DNA from: Chloroflexota bacterium
Lineage (GTDB): Bacteria; Chloroflexota; Anaerolineae; Aggregatilineales; Phototrophicaceae
NCBI GenBank assembly: GCA_026706455.1
Contig: JAPOYS010000148.1
Span: 1 to 64,000 of the forward strand
Direction of reading: 5' to 3'
DNA length: 64,000 nucleotides
A program made the translations under genes and the position numbers. The first letter of the stretch is position 1, and each line of letters starts with the position of its first letter. This document shows, piece by piece, positions 1 through 8,802 of this stretch. The notes beneath the pieces are model-generated. The model searched no databases. It was given only the letters and a program-made list of their open reading frames with translations, and was not told the DNA's origin.

Positions 1-63
1 GCGACTTGTGGTTTTGGGCGACATGGTAGGGCGCGTAGACACAGCCCGCCTGTCACCCCTACA
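1..63. repeat. Right part of a fold-back repeat element cut by the window edge
   Basis: The segment ends in CACCCCTACA (54-63), nearly the same terminus as CGCCCCTACA of the complete element at 13473-13543. It also holds GGGCG and GCCCGCC runs that could pair internally. The left terminus, expected as TGTAGGGG, would lie just before base 1. Calling it a partial copy is inference from the shared terminus and position. No gene is seen between 1 and 222. Confidence 0.45.
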
Positions 64-222
64 AATCGTTGCTTTAGTGAAATTTGCATTACTTTATTGG
101 AACTACTTCCTGATTGGCAGTTGCGAGACAAATACTAGCGTATCGCAATCAACTTGTCACGATTTGACAAGGGCAGAGGGCAGTCGTACACTTGGCGCAG
201 CTTTCATGGGAGAGGAGCGGTG

Positions 223-972
223 ATGGCTGGGCGGATTGGATTGATTACGGGCGCCGGATCTGGCATCGGGCGCGTGTCGGCGCTGGCGCTCTGGGAAGCG
301 GGTTATTCATTGGCGCTGGCGGGAAGGCGCGAGCAAGCCTTGCGCGAGACGGTCGCCATGGCCAAGATTGGCGCTGACCGCGCGCTGGTCGTCCCCACCG
401 ATGTCAGCGATCGCCAAGCTGTGCTTCGCCTTTTCGCGGCGGTCAAGGAGCGCTTTGGGCGGCTGGATCTGCTCTTCAACAATGCGGGCATAAACGCGGC
501 TACTCCAACTGAGGAGTTGACGGAAGACCAATGGCTGAGCGTAGTCAACGTGAACTTGAACGGCGCTTTCTGGTGCCTGCAGGAAGCCTACAAGATGATG
601 AAGACACAGGAGCCGCGCGGCGGGCGCATCATCAACAACGGCTCGATCTCGGCGCAGGTCCCGCGCCCAAACTCGGCAGTCTACACGGCGACCAAGCATG
701 CGCTCACAGGATTGACCAAGTCGACAGCGCTCGATGGCCGCGCCTATGATATCGCTTGCGGCCAAATCGATATCGGTAACGCGCGGACCGAAATGACCGA
801 GCGCATGGAGCGTGGCATCTTGCAGGCGAATGGCGAAGTGGCGGTTGAGCCGACTATGGATTCGCGCCATATCGCCGACGCGGTTGTCTATATGGCTAAT
901 TTGCCGCTCTCGGTCAATGTGCCTTTCATTACCGTGATGGCTAACGGCATGCCATTTATGGGGCGAGGCTAG
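223..972 (+). CDS. SDR-family NAD(P)-dependent oxidoreductase
   Basis: A 249-residue classical short-chain dehydrogenase/reductase with a Rossmann fold. The cofactor motif TGAGSGIG lies at residues 9-16, NNAG at 86-89, and the catalytic Ser141, Tyr154 (YTATK) and Lys158 are all present. I start it at ATG 223, preceded by GAGAGGAG, because the Rossmann strand then begins at residue 4; an upstream ATG at 154 would add 23 residues with no family counterpart. It lies 6 bases before an amidase on the same strand, so the two are probably co-transcribed. The family reduces or oxidises many alcohols and ketones, and the substrate cannot be read from the sequence. Confidence 0.9.
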   Translation: MAGRIGLITGAGSGIGRVSALALWEAGYSLALAGRREQALRETVAMAKIGADRALVVPTDVSDRQAVLRLFAAVKERFGRLDLLFNNAGINAATPTEELTEDQWLSVVNVNLNGAFWCLQEAYKMMKTQEPRGGRIINNGSISAQVPRPNSAVYTATKHALTGLTKSTALDGRAYDIACGQIDIGNARTEMTERMERGILQANGEVAVEPTMDSRHIADAVVYMANLPLSVNVPFITVMANGMPFMGRG

Positions 973-978
973 ACGTCG

Positions 979-2397
979 ATGAGCGAATTCGTATGGATGA
1001 CGGCGGTTGAGCTCGCCGGGCTGATACGGCGGGGAGAGGTCTCGGCGACTGAAGTCCTGCAGGCGCATCTGGACCAGATTGAAGCGCTGAATCCGCAGGT
1101 GAACGCCATCGTCACCTACTTGCCCGAGATGGCTTTGGAGCTGGCGAAGCGAGCCGATGCGAAGCAGGCGCGCGGCGATGATCTTGGCGTCTTGCATGGC
1201 CTGCCGATCGCGCATAAGGACGCCTTCGAAACCAAAGGCATCCGCACGACTTGGGGCTCGCCCGTCTTCAGCGATCACGTACCCGAAGCCGACGACTTGA
1301 TCATCGCGCGACTCAAAGCGGCCGGCTGCATCACATTGGGCAAAACCAACGTGCCGGAGTTCGGCGCTGGCTCGCAGACCTTCAATCGCGTCTTTGGCGC
1401 GACGCGCAACCCTCACGACTTGAGCCGGACCTGCGGTGGCAGCAGCGGCGGGGCGGCTGCCGCGCTGGCGACTGGCATGATCCCAATCGCCGACGGCAGC
1501 GACCTGGGCGGCTCGCTGCGGAATCCAGCCAGCTTCTGCAATGTAGTCGGCTTCCGGCCCACGCCCGGGCGCGTGCCGAATGTTCCCGCGTCAAATGCCT
1601 GGGAGACTCTCGGCGTCTCGGGGCCGATGGGGCGAACGGTGCAGGATGTCGCCTTGATGCTGCAGGCGATCGCCGGTTACGATGCGCGCGCGCCCATCTC
1701 GCTGCAAGATCCGCCGTCGCTATTCGCCAATAACCTGGAACGGGACTTCGGCGGCGCCAAGCTTGCCTACAGCGCTGATTTAGACGGCTTGCCGGTGGCG
1801 CCGAGCGTGACCGATACGATTGAGAAGGAGCTGGGCGCCTTCGTCGACCTGGGCTGCAGTATCGAGCGGGCGCAACCGGACTTCCGCGATGCCTACGAGA
1901 TCTTCCAGACACTGCGCGCTTGGAGCTTCGAGCAGTCCTTTGCTGATTACTTTGCTGAATTCGGCGAGGAGCAATTCAAAGACGCCATCCGCTGGAATGT
2001 CGAGCAGGGCAGGCGCTTGAGCGGCGCGCAAATTAGTCGCGCGGAAGCCAAGCGCAGCGAGCTGTTTCAACGCGTCCGCGAGTTTCTGACCGAATACGAT
2101 TTTCTGCTCTTGCCGACGACCCAGGTTCCGCCGTTTTCCATCGAATGGGAATATCCGACGCAGATAAACGACGTCGCGATGGAAACCTATATCGACTGGA
2201 TGATGAGCTGCGCCTACATCACGCTAACCGGATTGCCCGCGATTTCTGTGCCCTGCGGCTTTACGGAGGACGGATTGCCGATTGGATTGCAGATCGTGGG
2301 CGGGCCCCACAGCGACTTCGCCGTGCTGCAACTGGCTTACGCCTTCCAGGAAACGACGCGTTTCTTTCGGCGGAAGCCGCCAATATGCAATATGTAA
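979..2397 (+). CDS. Amidase signature family hydrolase
   Basis: A 472-residue amidase-signature enzyme that hydrolyses C-N amide bonds through a Ser-cisSer-Lys triad. Lys80 (in AHKDAFE), Ser155 (in GGSSGG) and Ser179 (in GSDLGGSLRNPA) occupy the catalytic positions with the usual 24-residue spacing between the two serines. Length is normal for the family. It is not GatA by context, as no gatB or gatC is adjacent. Together with the SDR upstream and the carboxylate carrier downstream it suggests uptake and breakdown of a small amide or carboxylate, which is inference. Its TAA stop lies inside the left inverted repeat of the element at 2393-2533, so the last codons may derive from that insertion. 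Confidence 0.9.
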   Translation: MSEFVWMTAVELAGLIRRGEVSATEVLQAHLDQIEALNPQVNAIVTYLPEMALELAKRADAKQARGDDLGVLHGLPIAHKDAFETKGIRTTWGSPVFSDHVPEADDLIIARLKAAGCITLGKTNVPEFGAGSQTFNRVFGATRNPHDLSRTCGGSSGGAAAALATGMIPIADGSDLGGSLRNPASFCNVVGFRPTPGRVPNVPASNAWETLGVSGPMGRTVQDVALMLQAIAGYDARAPISLQDPPSLFANNLERDFGGAKLAYSADLDGLPVAPSVTDTIEKELGAFVDLGCSIERAQPDFRDAYEIFQTLRAWSFEQSFADYFAEFGEEQFKDAIRWNVEQGRRLSGAQISRAEAKRSELFQRVREFLTEYDFLLLPTTQVPPFSIEWEYPTQINDVAMETYIDWMMSCAYITLTGLPAISVPCGFTEDGLPIGLQIVGGPHSDFAVLQLAYAFQETTRFFRRKPPICNM

Positions 2398-2533
2398 GGG
2401 CGACTGACCCGCAGTGTCTACGCGCGGCGGCGAGTCGCCCGCCGCACTAGGCGCAACCCCGTATGGGAGACACTTGTTTCGCTTTAGAGCCGCATATCGA
2501 AAGGAATAGGGCGAGACAAGTGTCGCCCTTACA
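2393..2533. repeat. Fold-back (nested inverted repeat) element, 141 bp
   Basis: Perfect 12-base terminal inverted repeats, TGTAAGGGCGAC at 2393-2404 and GTCGCCCTTACA at 2522-2533. Inside are a second perfect pair, GGGCGACT (2398-2405) with AGTCGCCC (2433-2440), and a 14-base pair with one mismatch, GACACTTGTTTCGC (2469-2482) with GCGAGACAAGTGTC (2511-2524). The RNA or single strand could fold into two hairpins within one long stem. No coding capacity is seen. It resembles a MITE or REP-like element, and related ends occur at 13473-13543 and at the left window edge. Confidence 0.8.
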
Positions 2534-2556
2534 CATGTTGGTGTGGGAGCATTAAG

Positions 2557-4119
2557 TTGGAACTGAATGCCGCGAGTTGGTTTCTGGCGCTTCTGCCCGT
2601 GCTCAGCGTGCTGGTCCTGATGGTCGGCGCTGGTTGGGGCGGCGGTCGGGCTGGGGTGGCTGGATTTCTTTTAGCCCTCCTCCTCGCGCTTACGGTCTTT
2701 GGCGGCGACGCCATGCTGGCGCTGGTCGCCCTCGGCAAGTCTGCGCTGCTGGCGGTCGATGTGCTCTATATCGTTTGGATGGCGCTCTTCTTCTACCACG
2801 TCACCAATGAAGCCGGCACGGTCGGATTGATCGGGCGCAGCCTGCCGCGCCTCACATCGGACCGCGCCGCGCAGAGTCTGCTAATCAGCTGGGTCTTCGT
2901 GTCGCTGCTGCAGGGCGTCGGCGGCTTTGGCGTACCGGTCGCTGTCGTCGCGCCGCTTCTCGTCGGCTTGGGCTACACGGCGACGCAGTCGGTGATCATG
3001 GCCTCGCTCGGTCACGGCTGGGCGGTGACCTTTGGCTCGCTGGGGACATCATTCGTCGCCCTGATGGCGGTCACCGGTTTGCCCGGCGAGGCGCTGGCGC
3101 ACGAGGCCGCCTTGATTCTGGGTTTCGCCTGCTTGATCAGCGGCGCGCTGGTCGCATACATCAGCGCGGGCTTTAGCGGCTTTCTGCGTTCGGCGCCCAT
3201 GCTGGCGGTCGTGGGCGCGGCCATGGGGCTCGTGCAGTGGTGGATGGCTACCAATGGCATGTGGACCCTGGGCTCGACATCGGGCGCATTGGCTGGCGCT
3301 CTGGTCGGCGTGCTATACGTCTTATCGCCCTTGCATGGCGGCCGTTCAGCGCGCGCGCCGGCCGCGCAGGACGAGCGTGGGCGCAGTCTCGTTCTGGCTT
3401 TGGCCGCTTATGCGATTCTGCTTATGCTGGCTTTCTCGGTCAATCTGATTGGGCCGATCGAGAAGCTGCTGAATTCGGTCCTGATTCAGATCGATTTCCC
3501 GGCGGTGGCGACTGCGCATGGCTGGCAAACGCCGGCGGAGGCTGGGCGCGGCATCAGCGTTTTTGGCCACGCGGGCGCCATCCTGTTTTACGCCGGGCTA
3601 ATCGCCTGCCTGCTATACCGCGCCGCCGGTTATTTCGAGAGCAAATCGGTTTGGAGCGACATCTGGGCGAAAGTTAGCCGGTCTGCTTTGAAGTCGACGC
3701 TTTCGATTCTGGCGCTGGTGGCGATGGCCTCGTTGATGACCCATACGGGCATGACGCAAGTCATCGCGCGCGGCATCAGCGAAACTTTCGATGCCGACAG
3801 TTATCCCTTTTTCGCGCCCTTCATCGGCGCGCTGGGCGCATTCATGACCGGCAGCAATACCAATTCCAACGTCGTCTTTGGCGCCTTGCAGCAGGAGACG
3901 GCGAGGCTGCTGGCATTGAGCGTTCCGGTCATCCTGGCTGGGCAGACGGCCGGCGCGTCGCTGGGCAGCGTGCTGGCGCCGGCCAAGATCATCGTCGGCT
4001 GCAGCACCGTCGGGCTGGGTGGGCAGGAAGGTCCCGTGATACGGCGTATGCTGATTCTGGGCTTGATCCCGGTGGTATTCGTCGCGCTGGTCACATTGGC
4101 GCGGCTGTCGAGCGCTTGA
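2557..4119 (+). CDS. L-lactate permease (LctP) family carrier
   Basis: A 520-residue integral membrane protein with about a dozen hydrophobic segments. It matches the LctP family of proton-coupled lactate/glycolate symporters, with the family's conserved loop GVGGFGVPVAVVAPLLVGLG near residues 125-145 and GSNTNSNVVFG near 430. It begins at TTG 2557, after GGGAG around 2546; no better start is visible, and the first transmembrane segment follows within ten residues. It follows the SDR and amidase genes beyond the fold-back element and converges with the ThDP enzyme gene. Substrate is probably a short 2-hydroxy or 2-oxo monocarboxylate, but this is family knowledge rather than something the sequence decides. 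Confidence 0.85.
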   Translation: MELNAASWFLALLPVLSVLVLMVGAGWGGGRAGVAGFLLALLLALTVFGGDAMLALVALGKSALLAVDVLYIVWMALFFYHVTNEAGTVGLIGRSLPRLTSDRAAQSLLISWVFVSLLQGVGGFGVPVAVVAPLLVGLGYTATQSVIMASLGHGWAVTFGSLGTSFVALMAVTGLPGEALAHEAALILGFACLISGALVAYISAGFSGFLRSAPMLAVVGAAMGLVQWWMATNGMWTLGSTSGALAGALVGVLYVLSPLHGGRSARAPAAQDERGRSLVLALAAYAILLMLAFSVNLIGPIEKLLNSVLIQIDFPAVATAHGWQTPAEAGRGISVFGHAGAILFYAGLIACLLYRAAGYFESKSVWSDIWAKVSRSALKSTLSILALVAMASLMTHTGMTQVIARGISETFDADSYPFFAPFIGALGAFMTGSNTNSNVVFGALQQETARLLALSVPVILAGQTAGASLGSVLAPAKIIVGCSTVGLGGQEGPVIRRMLILGLIPVVFVALVTLARLSSA

Positions 4120-4174
4120 GCCAGTTGACGCGCCCGCAAGCATGAGATGCGGCCGCCCTTGACCAACCGCTTGA

Positions 4175-5767
4175 TCAGACCGAAGTCGGATAGCCGACCG
4201 GGTCAATCATGACATCAAGCAGCATGGGCGTTTTGCTGGCGTGGAAGGCGCGAATGGCGGCGTCGCAACCCGCCCTTGAGGCAACCCGACGATAGACCAT
4301 GCCATGCGCCTTGGCGATATATGCGTAATCCGGGTTTCGGAATTCAGTACCGAAGACCGGACGGCCGCGGCGCAATTGAGCCGCGCGTATCAGATCCAGC
4401 GCCGAATCATTCATGACCGCGATCAGCACGGGCAGCCGCCGCTCGACCAGCAGACCCAGTTCACCCATGACCATCGCCAGCCCGGCGTCGCCGGTGATGC
4501 AGACGACCGCCTGCCGCGAAACCGCGGCCGCGGCAATCGCGCTGCTCAATCCGAAGCCCATCGCCGACAGCCCGTTGGAGACGAAGTAGCGATTGGGCCT
4601 GCGCGCGGGCCACTCCAAGGCGGCAAAGATCTTGTGTGAGCCGACATCGGTGGTCACGATAACATCGTCATGTGTGCTGGCTCGCAGCGAGGCGAGAAAG
4701 GTTTGCGGCAGGATGCGCCCGCTCGCTGGTTTTGGCAGTTGACGCCGGGCGAGCGCCGCGCGAAAGCGCCGTACCCGTTCAGTGCCCCAGCCGGGCTCCG
4801 CCTGCGCCTTCACCTCGCCGAGCGTCGTAAGTCTTTCAGCGATATTGCCGATCAATTCTAGATCGCAAGCGATTGCCGGATCCTGATTGGACCAGTTGGC
4901 GATCCAGATCAGCGGTTGCTTGTAGTCCCAGGGCTTGACTAGCTCAACCACGTCGAAGCCCACAGCCAGGATGCAGTCAGCTTCGTCCAGGAGCTCGTAT
5001 ACGGGATCATCTCGTGTGAGACCGATTGTGCCGGCGAAGAGCGGGTGCTCCGCCGAGAGCGCGCCTTTGCTCTTTGGCGTGTCAATTACGGGCGCGTTCA
5101 GCGATTCGGCCAGCGCGCGGATCTGCGGATAGGGTCGGTCCGGCTCCAAGCCCAGCCCGACGATCATGACGAGTCTCCGTTTGTCGCGCAGCAGATCTTG
5201 AGCGCCGCCGGCGTCAGTCGCGCCGTGGCTAGAAGCGGTGACTGGCGAGCGCGCCGAAGCATCGCCCTGGATCGCTTGCGTAGCGATACGATTATGCAGA
5301 GCGATATGCACCGGTCCCGGTCGATTCTGTCGCGCCAGCGTCAGCGCCCGACTGATGATGCTGGCGGCAGTCGCAGCCGTCAACTCTGCGCTGAGCTTGC
5401 AGATCGGCGCAAATCCGGACTTCAGATCGATGACTTGATGCGTATGCAGCCCGACGACTTCTGGGTCATTCGCCGCGCTGATAAGCAATACCGGCGCTCT
5501 ATCCAGGTAGGCGTGCGCGAGCCCGGCATAGGCCTTGGCGGCGCCGGGACCCAAGGTGGTCAGGGCGACGCCGATCGTCCCCTTCAGGCGCGCCTCGGTC
5601 GCCGCCATGAAACAAGCGCTGCTTTCGTTCCGCGCCAAAATGAAGTCGATGCCGCCGCGGCGAATGGCATCGAGAATCTCGACGTTCTCGCCGCCGGGCA
5701 AGCCATAGATGCGTTCGACCCCTTCTCGAACCAGCGTTTCCACAAAGAATTCGGCGACGCTCGTCAT
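4175..5767 (-). CDS. Thiamine-diphosphate-dependent enzyme, acetolactate synthase-like
   Basis: A 530-residue protein with the three-domain layout of the ThDP decarboxylase/acetolactate synthase superfamily. The N-terminal PYR domain has the activating Glu in ILARNESSACFMA (near residue 48). A middle Rossmann-like domain follows, then a C-terminal PP domain whose ThDP/Mg motif starts GDAGLAMVMGELG and ends MNDSALDLI. The usual GDG reads GDA here. Only one such gene is present, with no ilvN or ilvC nearby, so a biosynthetic acetolactate synthase is unlikely; a 2-oxo acid decarboxylase serving the neighbouring carboxylate genes is a guess. It starts at ATG 5767 and diverges from the aminotransferase gene. 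Confidence 0.85.
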   Translation of the reverse strand: MTSVAEFFVETLVREGVERIYGLPGGENVEILDAIRRGGIDFILARNESSACFMAATEARLKGTIGVALTTLGPGAAKAYAGLAHAYLDRAPVLLISAANDPEVVGLHTHQVIDLKSGFAPICKLSAELTAATAASIISRALTLARQNRPGPVHIALHNRIATQAIQGDASARSPVTASSHGATDAGGAQDLLRDKRRLVMIVGLGLEPDRPYPQIRALAESLNAPVIDTPKSKGALSAEHPLFAGTIGLTRDDPVYELLDEADCILAVGFDVVELVKPWDYKQPLIWIANWSNQDPAIACDLELIGNIAERLTTLGEVKAQAEPGWGTERVRRFRAALARRQLPKPASGRILPQTFLASLRASTHDDVIVTTDVGSHKIFAALEWPARRPNRYFVSNGLSAMGFGLSSAIAAAAVSRQAVVCITGDAGLAMVMGELGLLVERRLPVLIAVMNDSALDLIRAAQLRRGRPVFGTEFRNPDYAYIAKAHGMVYRRVASRAGCDAAIRAFHASKTPMLLDVMIDPVGYPTSV

Positions 5768-5913
5768 TGGTTGCAGCTCGCTGTTTTGCCCGCGCAGAAT
5801 GGATTATGCAGCATCGCGGCATTCTGTCAAACGGGGGGCGCGGATAGGACGTGAACCGTGTACAATCCTCGCCTATGCGCATGGCGGGAGCCTGTAGCTC
5901 ACAGGAGGACGAC

Positions 5914-7176
5914 ATGGCTTTCATGCGAGTCGCCAAATCGAGCACGCTGGCTTTGAATGAGCAGTCGCGCGCGTTGGAGGCGGCCGGGCGCCGGGTCTAT
6001 CGCTTTGGCTTTGGCGAGTCGCCTTTTCCGCCGCCGCAGCGTGTACAGTTGGCGCTGCGCGAGGCGGCGCATCGCAAAGATTACACGGAAGTCGCCGGCT
6101 TGCCAGAGCTGCGCGAGCGGATCGCCGCCTTTCATCAAGAAGCGGATGGCTATCCGATCCAGCGGGAGCAAGTCCTGGTCGCGCCGGGCAGCAAGCCTCT
6201 ACTGTACAATATCATGCGCGCGTTCCAAGCGGCTGAGGTCTACTTGCCGGGTCCCTCATGGGTGTCATACGCGCCGCAAGCGCGCCTCGCGGGTCACGAA
6301 GTCATCCCCATACGTACATCATTTGCTGGGCGCTGGCGCCTGAGGCCGGACGCGCTTGAGCAGGCTCTATCGGCGAATGAGCCTTCGACGCGCCAGAAGC
6401 TGCTGGTCCTGAATTATCCCGGCAATCCAGACGGCTTAACCTACAGCGTGGATGAGCTCCGCGCCTTGACCGAGGTAATTCGGCGACATCGGCTCTGGGT
6501 GCTTTCGGATGAGATCTACGCGCTCTTGCATCATCGCGCTCGTCATGTCTCGCTGGCGAGCCTGTATCCGGAACGGACGCTGGTCACGACTGGTCTGTCC
6601 AAGTGGTGTGGCGCGGGCGGCTGGCGTTTGGGCGCGCTGATTTTGCCGCCCGCTGCGCCGACGGCGCTGGTCGACGCGCTCCTGGGATTGGGCTCGGAGA
6701 CCTATTCCTGCGCGCCGGCGCCCATACAAGTCGCGGCGCTGGCTGCTTACGAACTCGACGAAGAATTACATGCATTCCTGGCGGCTCAGCGCCGGATTCT
6801 GCGCGCCATCGGGGCGGCTGTTCACGCCGCGATCCGCGAGACGGGCTGTCGCGTCCATGCGCCCCAAGGCGGCTTCTATCTGCTCTTGGACTTCAGCCCC
6901 TGCGCGGACGCGTTGCGGCGGCAGGGTATCGACGACGACAGCCAACTGTGCGAGCGACTGCTCGCCGACTCCGGCGTTGCTTTACTGCCCGGCGGCGCCT
7001 TCGGTCTGCCCGGCGGCTCGTATACGGCGCGTCTGGCTTATGTCGATTTTGCTGGCGAGGCGGCTCTTCAGGAGGCTGAAAATATCGAAGAGAAGGCGGC
7101 GAGCTACGCGGCAAAAATGCTTGAAGGCATTGAAGCGCTGGGCAATTGGCTGCGTCAACTGAATAGCAGCAGGTAG
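5914..7176 (+). CDS. PLP-dependent aminotransferase, class I/II
   Basis: A 420-residue fold-type I aminotransferase. It shows NYPGNPDG (the Asn/Pro substrate loop), the cofactor Asp in SDEIYALL, and the Schiff-base Lys230 in LSKWCGAGGWRLG. The start is ATG 5914, seven bases after a perfect AGGAGG (5903-5908); in-frame upstream codons are discounted because of this site. A possible -10 TACAAT lies at 5861-5866 without a clear -35. It diverges from the ThDP enzyme gene, and its last 22 bases overlap the end of the convergent TSUP gene. The amino donor and acceptor cannot be inferred. Confidence 0.9.
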   Translation: MAFMRVAKSSTLALNEQSRALEAAGRRVYRFGFGESPFPPPQRVQLALREAAHRKDYTEVAGLPELRERIAAFHQEADGYPIQREQVLVAPGSKPLLYNIMRAFQAAEVYLPGPSWVSYAPQARLAGHEVIPIRTSFAGRWRLRPDALEQALSANEPSTRQKLLVLNYPGNPDGLTYSVDELRALTEVIRRHRLWVLSDEIYALLHHRARHVSLASLYPERTLVTTGLSKWCGAGGWRLGALILPPAAPTALVDALLGLGSETYSCAPAPIQVAALAAYELDEELHAFLAAQRRILRAIGAAVHAAIRETGCRVHAPQGGFYLLLDFSPCADALRRQGIDDDSQLCERLLADSGVALLPGGAFGLPGGSYTARLAYVDFAGEAALQEAENIEEKAASYAAKMLEGIEALGNWLRQLNSSR

Positions 7177-7889
7177 AGGCTGAGCGCGGCCAGCGGGATC
7201 ATCATCATCAGTTCGAAGACTCGCTGGTTGATGCGATCGATCAGATAGCGCGCGGCCAGCACGGCGGGCGGAATCAGCAGAAAAACCCAGGCGATGCTCA
7301 AAAGGCGCTCGTAATCGAACAAGCCAAGGGCGACGAATCCTGGTACTTTGCTCAGGTTCATGACGGCGAAGAAGAGCGTGGTTGTGCCGATGAAGCGGCG
7401 CGGCGTCATCTTCGGCTGCAGCAGGAGATAGGCGGTGAAGGGCGGCGCGCCGACATTCGCGAGTGTTGAGCCGAAGCCCGAAGCCCAGCCCGCGACGTAT
7501 CCGTGCCAATGACGCGGTTGATAAGCGAGCGCCGCAAAGCGTTCGCTGGCGATTTTGAATGCCAGCGCCAGCAGCGTCAAACCGCCGATGACGCGTTTCA
7601 GCGTGACGGCGTCGATGATGTGCAGCGTGAGCGCGCCCAGGGCGACGCCGACCAAGCCCGGCGCCAGCATCAAGACGATTAGCCGGCGATCCCAGCGCCG
7701 CCAATAGAAATACAGGGCGAAGACATCGGCGAAGATGAGCAGAGGCAGCACCAAGGCAACGGCGATTTGCGGCTCGATGATCAGTGTCATGAGCGGCACG
7801 GTCAAGGCGACTGGAACGGGTCCGCCAAGCCCGCCCTTGGAAAGTCCTACCAGGATGCCAACGATGGCATACAGCAGAATCTCTTCCAC
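7155..7889 (-). CDS. TSUP (TauE/SafE) family membrane permease
   Basis: A 244-residue protein with about eight hydrophobic segments in two repeats, typical of the TauE/SafE (TSUP) family that exports sulfite, sulfonates and other organic anions. The first repeat holds VGLSKGGLGGPVPVALTVPL and the second WASGFGSTLANVGAPPFTAYLL, the two family signatures. It begins with GTG at 7889 and converges with the aminotransferase, sharing 22 bases tail to tail. It may be a single-gene unit; the anion carried is unknown. Confidence 0.85.
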   Translation of the reverse strand: MEEILLYAIVGILVGLSKGGLGGPVPVALTVPLMTLIIEPQIAVALVLPLLIFADVFALYFYWRRWDRRLIVLMLAPGLVGVALGALTLHIIDAVTLKRVIGGLTLLALAFKIASERFAALAYQPRHWHGYVAGWASGFGSTLANVGAPPFTAYLLLQPKMTPRRFIGTTTLFFAVMNLSKVPGFVALGLFDYERLLSIAWVFLLIPPAVLAARYLIDRINQRVFELMMMIPLAALSLYLLLFS

Positions 7890-8001
7890 GCTTGGCTATC
7901 CTCCCATCGCCTAATTTGCCGCTATGCTCAATTATAGGTTGCCGCCAACGCGCTTGCGAGGCGCGACGGCGAATGGCGGCGCTGTGCAAAGGAGACCAGC
8001 C

Positions 8002-8802
8002 ATGGACTCGCAGAGGCTCAACGACGAGGGACGCGAATTATGGAATCGGAAGGCAGTCTTCTGGGACGCGCTGCACGGCGACGACGGCAACGAATTTCAT
8101 CGACGCCTGGTAGCGCCGTCCGTGCTTGAGCTGCTGGGGCTGGCGCCGGGAGAAGCTGTGCTGGATGTTGGCTGCGGCAACGGGGCGCTGGCTCGCCGCT
8201 TGGCGGAATGCGGCGCCCGCGTAACGGCTTTCGATTTCAGCGATGAGTTGATCCGCCTGGCCAAGAGGCGGAGCCGGACGAGCTCGGCTGACGTCCAGTA
8301 CTTGGTTTTGGACGCGACTGACGAAGACGCGATGTTAGGACTTGGCGCGGACCGCTTTGACGCTGTCGCCTGCGCGATGGCGCTGATGGACATGCCGACG
8401 ATTGCCCCCTTGTTTCGCGCGGCTGCGCGCTTGCTGCGAGATGGCGGGCGTTTCGTATTCGCCACGCAGCACCCGGCCTTCAACTCCAACAACCCGATAT
8501 TCGTTCACGAGAAGGAAGACCGCGATGGCCTTGTCAGCGAATTTTACGCGGTCAAGCTGCGCGCTTACCTGCAACTGCCGCCGGTGAAAGGCGCGGGCGC
8601 GCCCGGTGAGCCAGCGCCGCATTATTATTACCATCGGCCGCTGGGCGAGTTGCTGGGCGCCGCCTTTGCGGCTGGCTTCGTTCTCGATGCGCTGCTTGAG
8701 CCGGCCTTCAGCGAGGCGGGCGACAGCGCTTCCGATGGATTATCCTGGCTTGACCTGACACAGATTCCGCCCGTGCTTACGGGCCGCTTGCGGCTTCGTT
8801 AG
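8002..8802 (+). CDS. Class I SAM-dependent methyltransferase
   Basis: A 266-residue methyltransferase of the UbiE/Methyltransf_11-25 type. Motif I is VLDVGCGNGALARRLAECG (near residue 55), followed by the acidic ribose-binding residue in VTAFDFS, and DRFDAVACAMALMDM as motif II/post-I. The start at ATG 8002 follows AAAGGAG (7988-7994). It stands alone; its TAG stop overlaps the stop of the convergent B3/4 gene by four bases (TTAG, 8799-8802). The methyl acceptor is unknown. Confidence 0.85.
   Translation: MDSQRLNDEGRELWNRKAVFWDALHGDDGNEFHRRLVAPSVLELLGLAPGEAVLDVGCGNGALARRLAECGARVTAFDFSDELIRLAKRRSRTSSADVQYLVLDATDEDAMLGLGADRFDAVACAMALMDMPTIAPLFRAAARLLRDGGRFVFATQHPAFNSNNPIFVHEKEDRDGLVSEFYAVKLRAYLQLPPVKGAGAPGEPAPHYYYHRPLGELLGAAFAAGFVLDALLEPAFSEAGDSASDGLSWLDLTQIPPVLTGRLRLR

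Noticed and set aside
307..1416. Long minus-strand open frame (369 codons)
   Set aside because: It lies antisense to the SDR and amidase genes, whose catalytic motifs are intact; its own translation is Arg-rich with no recognisable domain.
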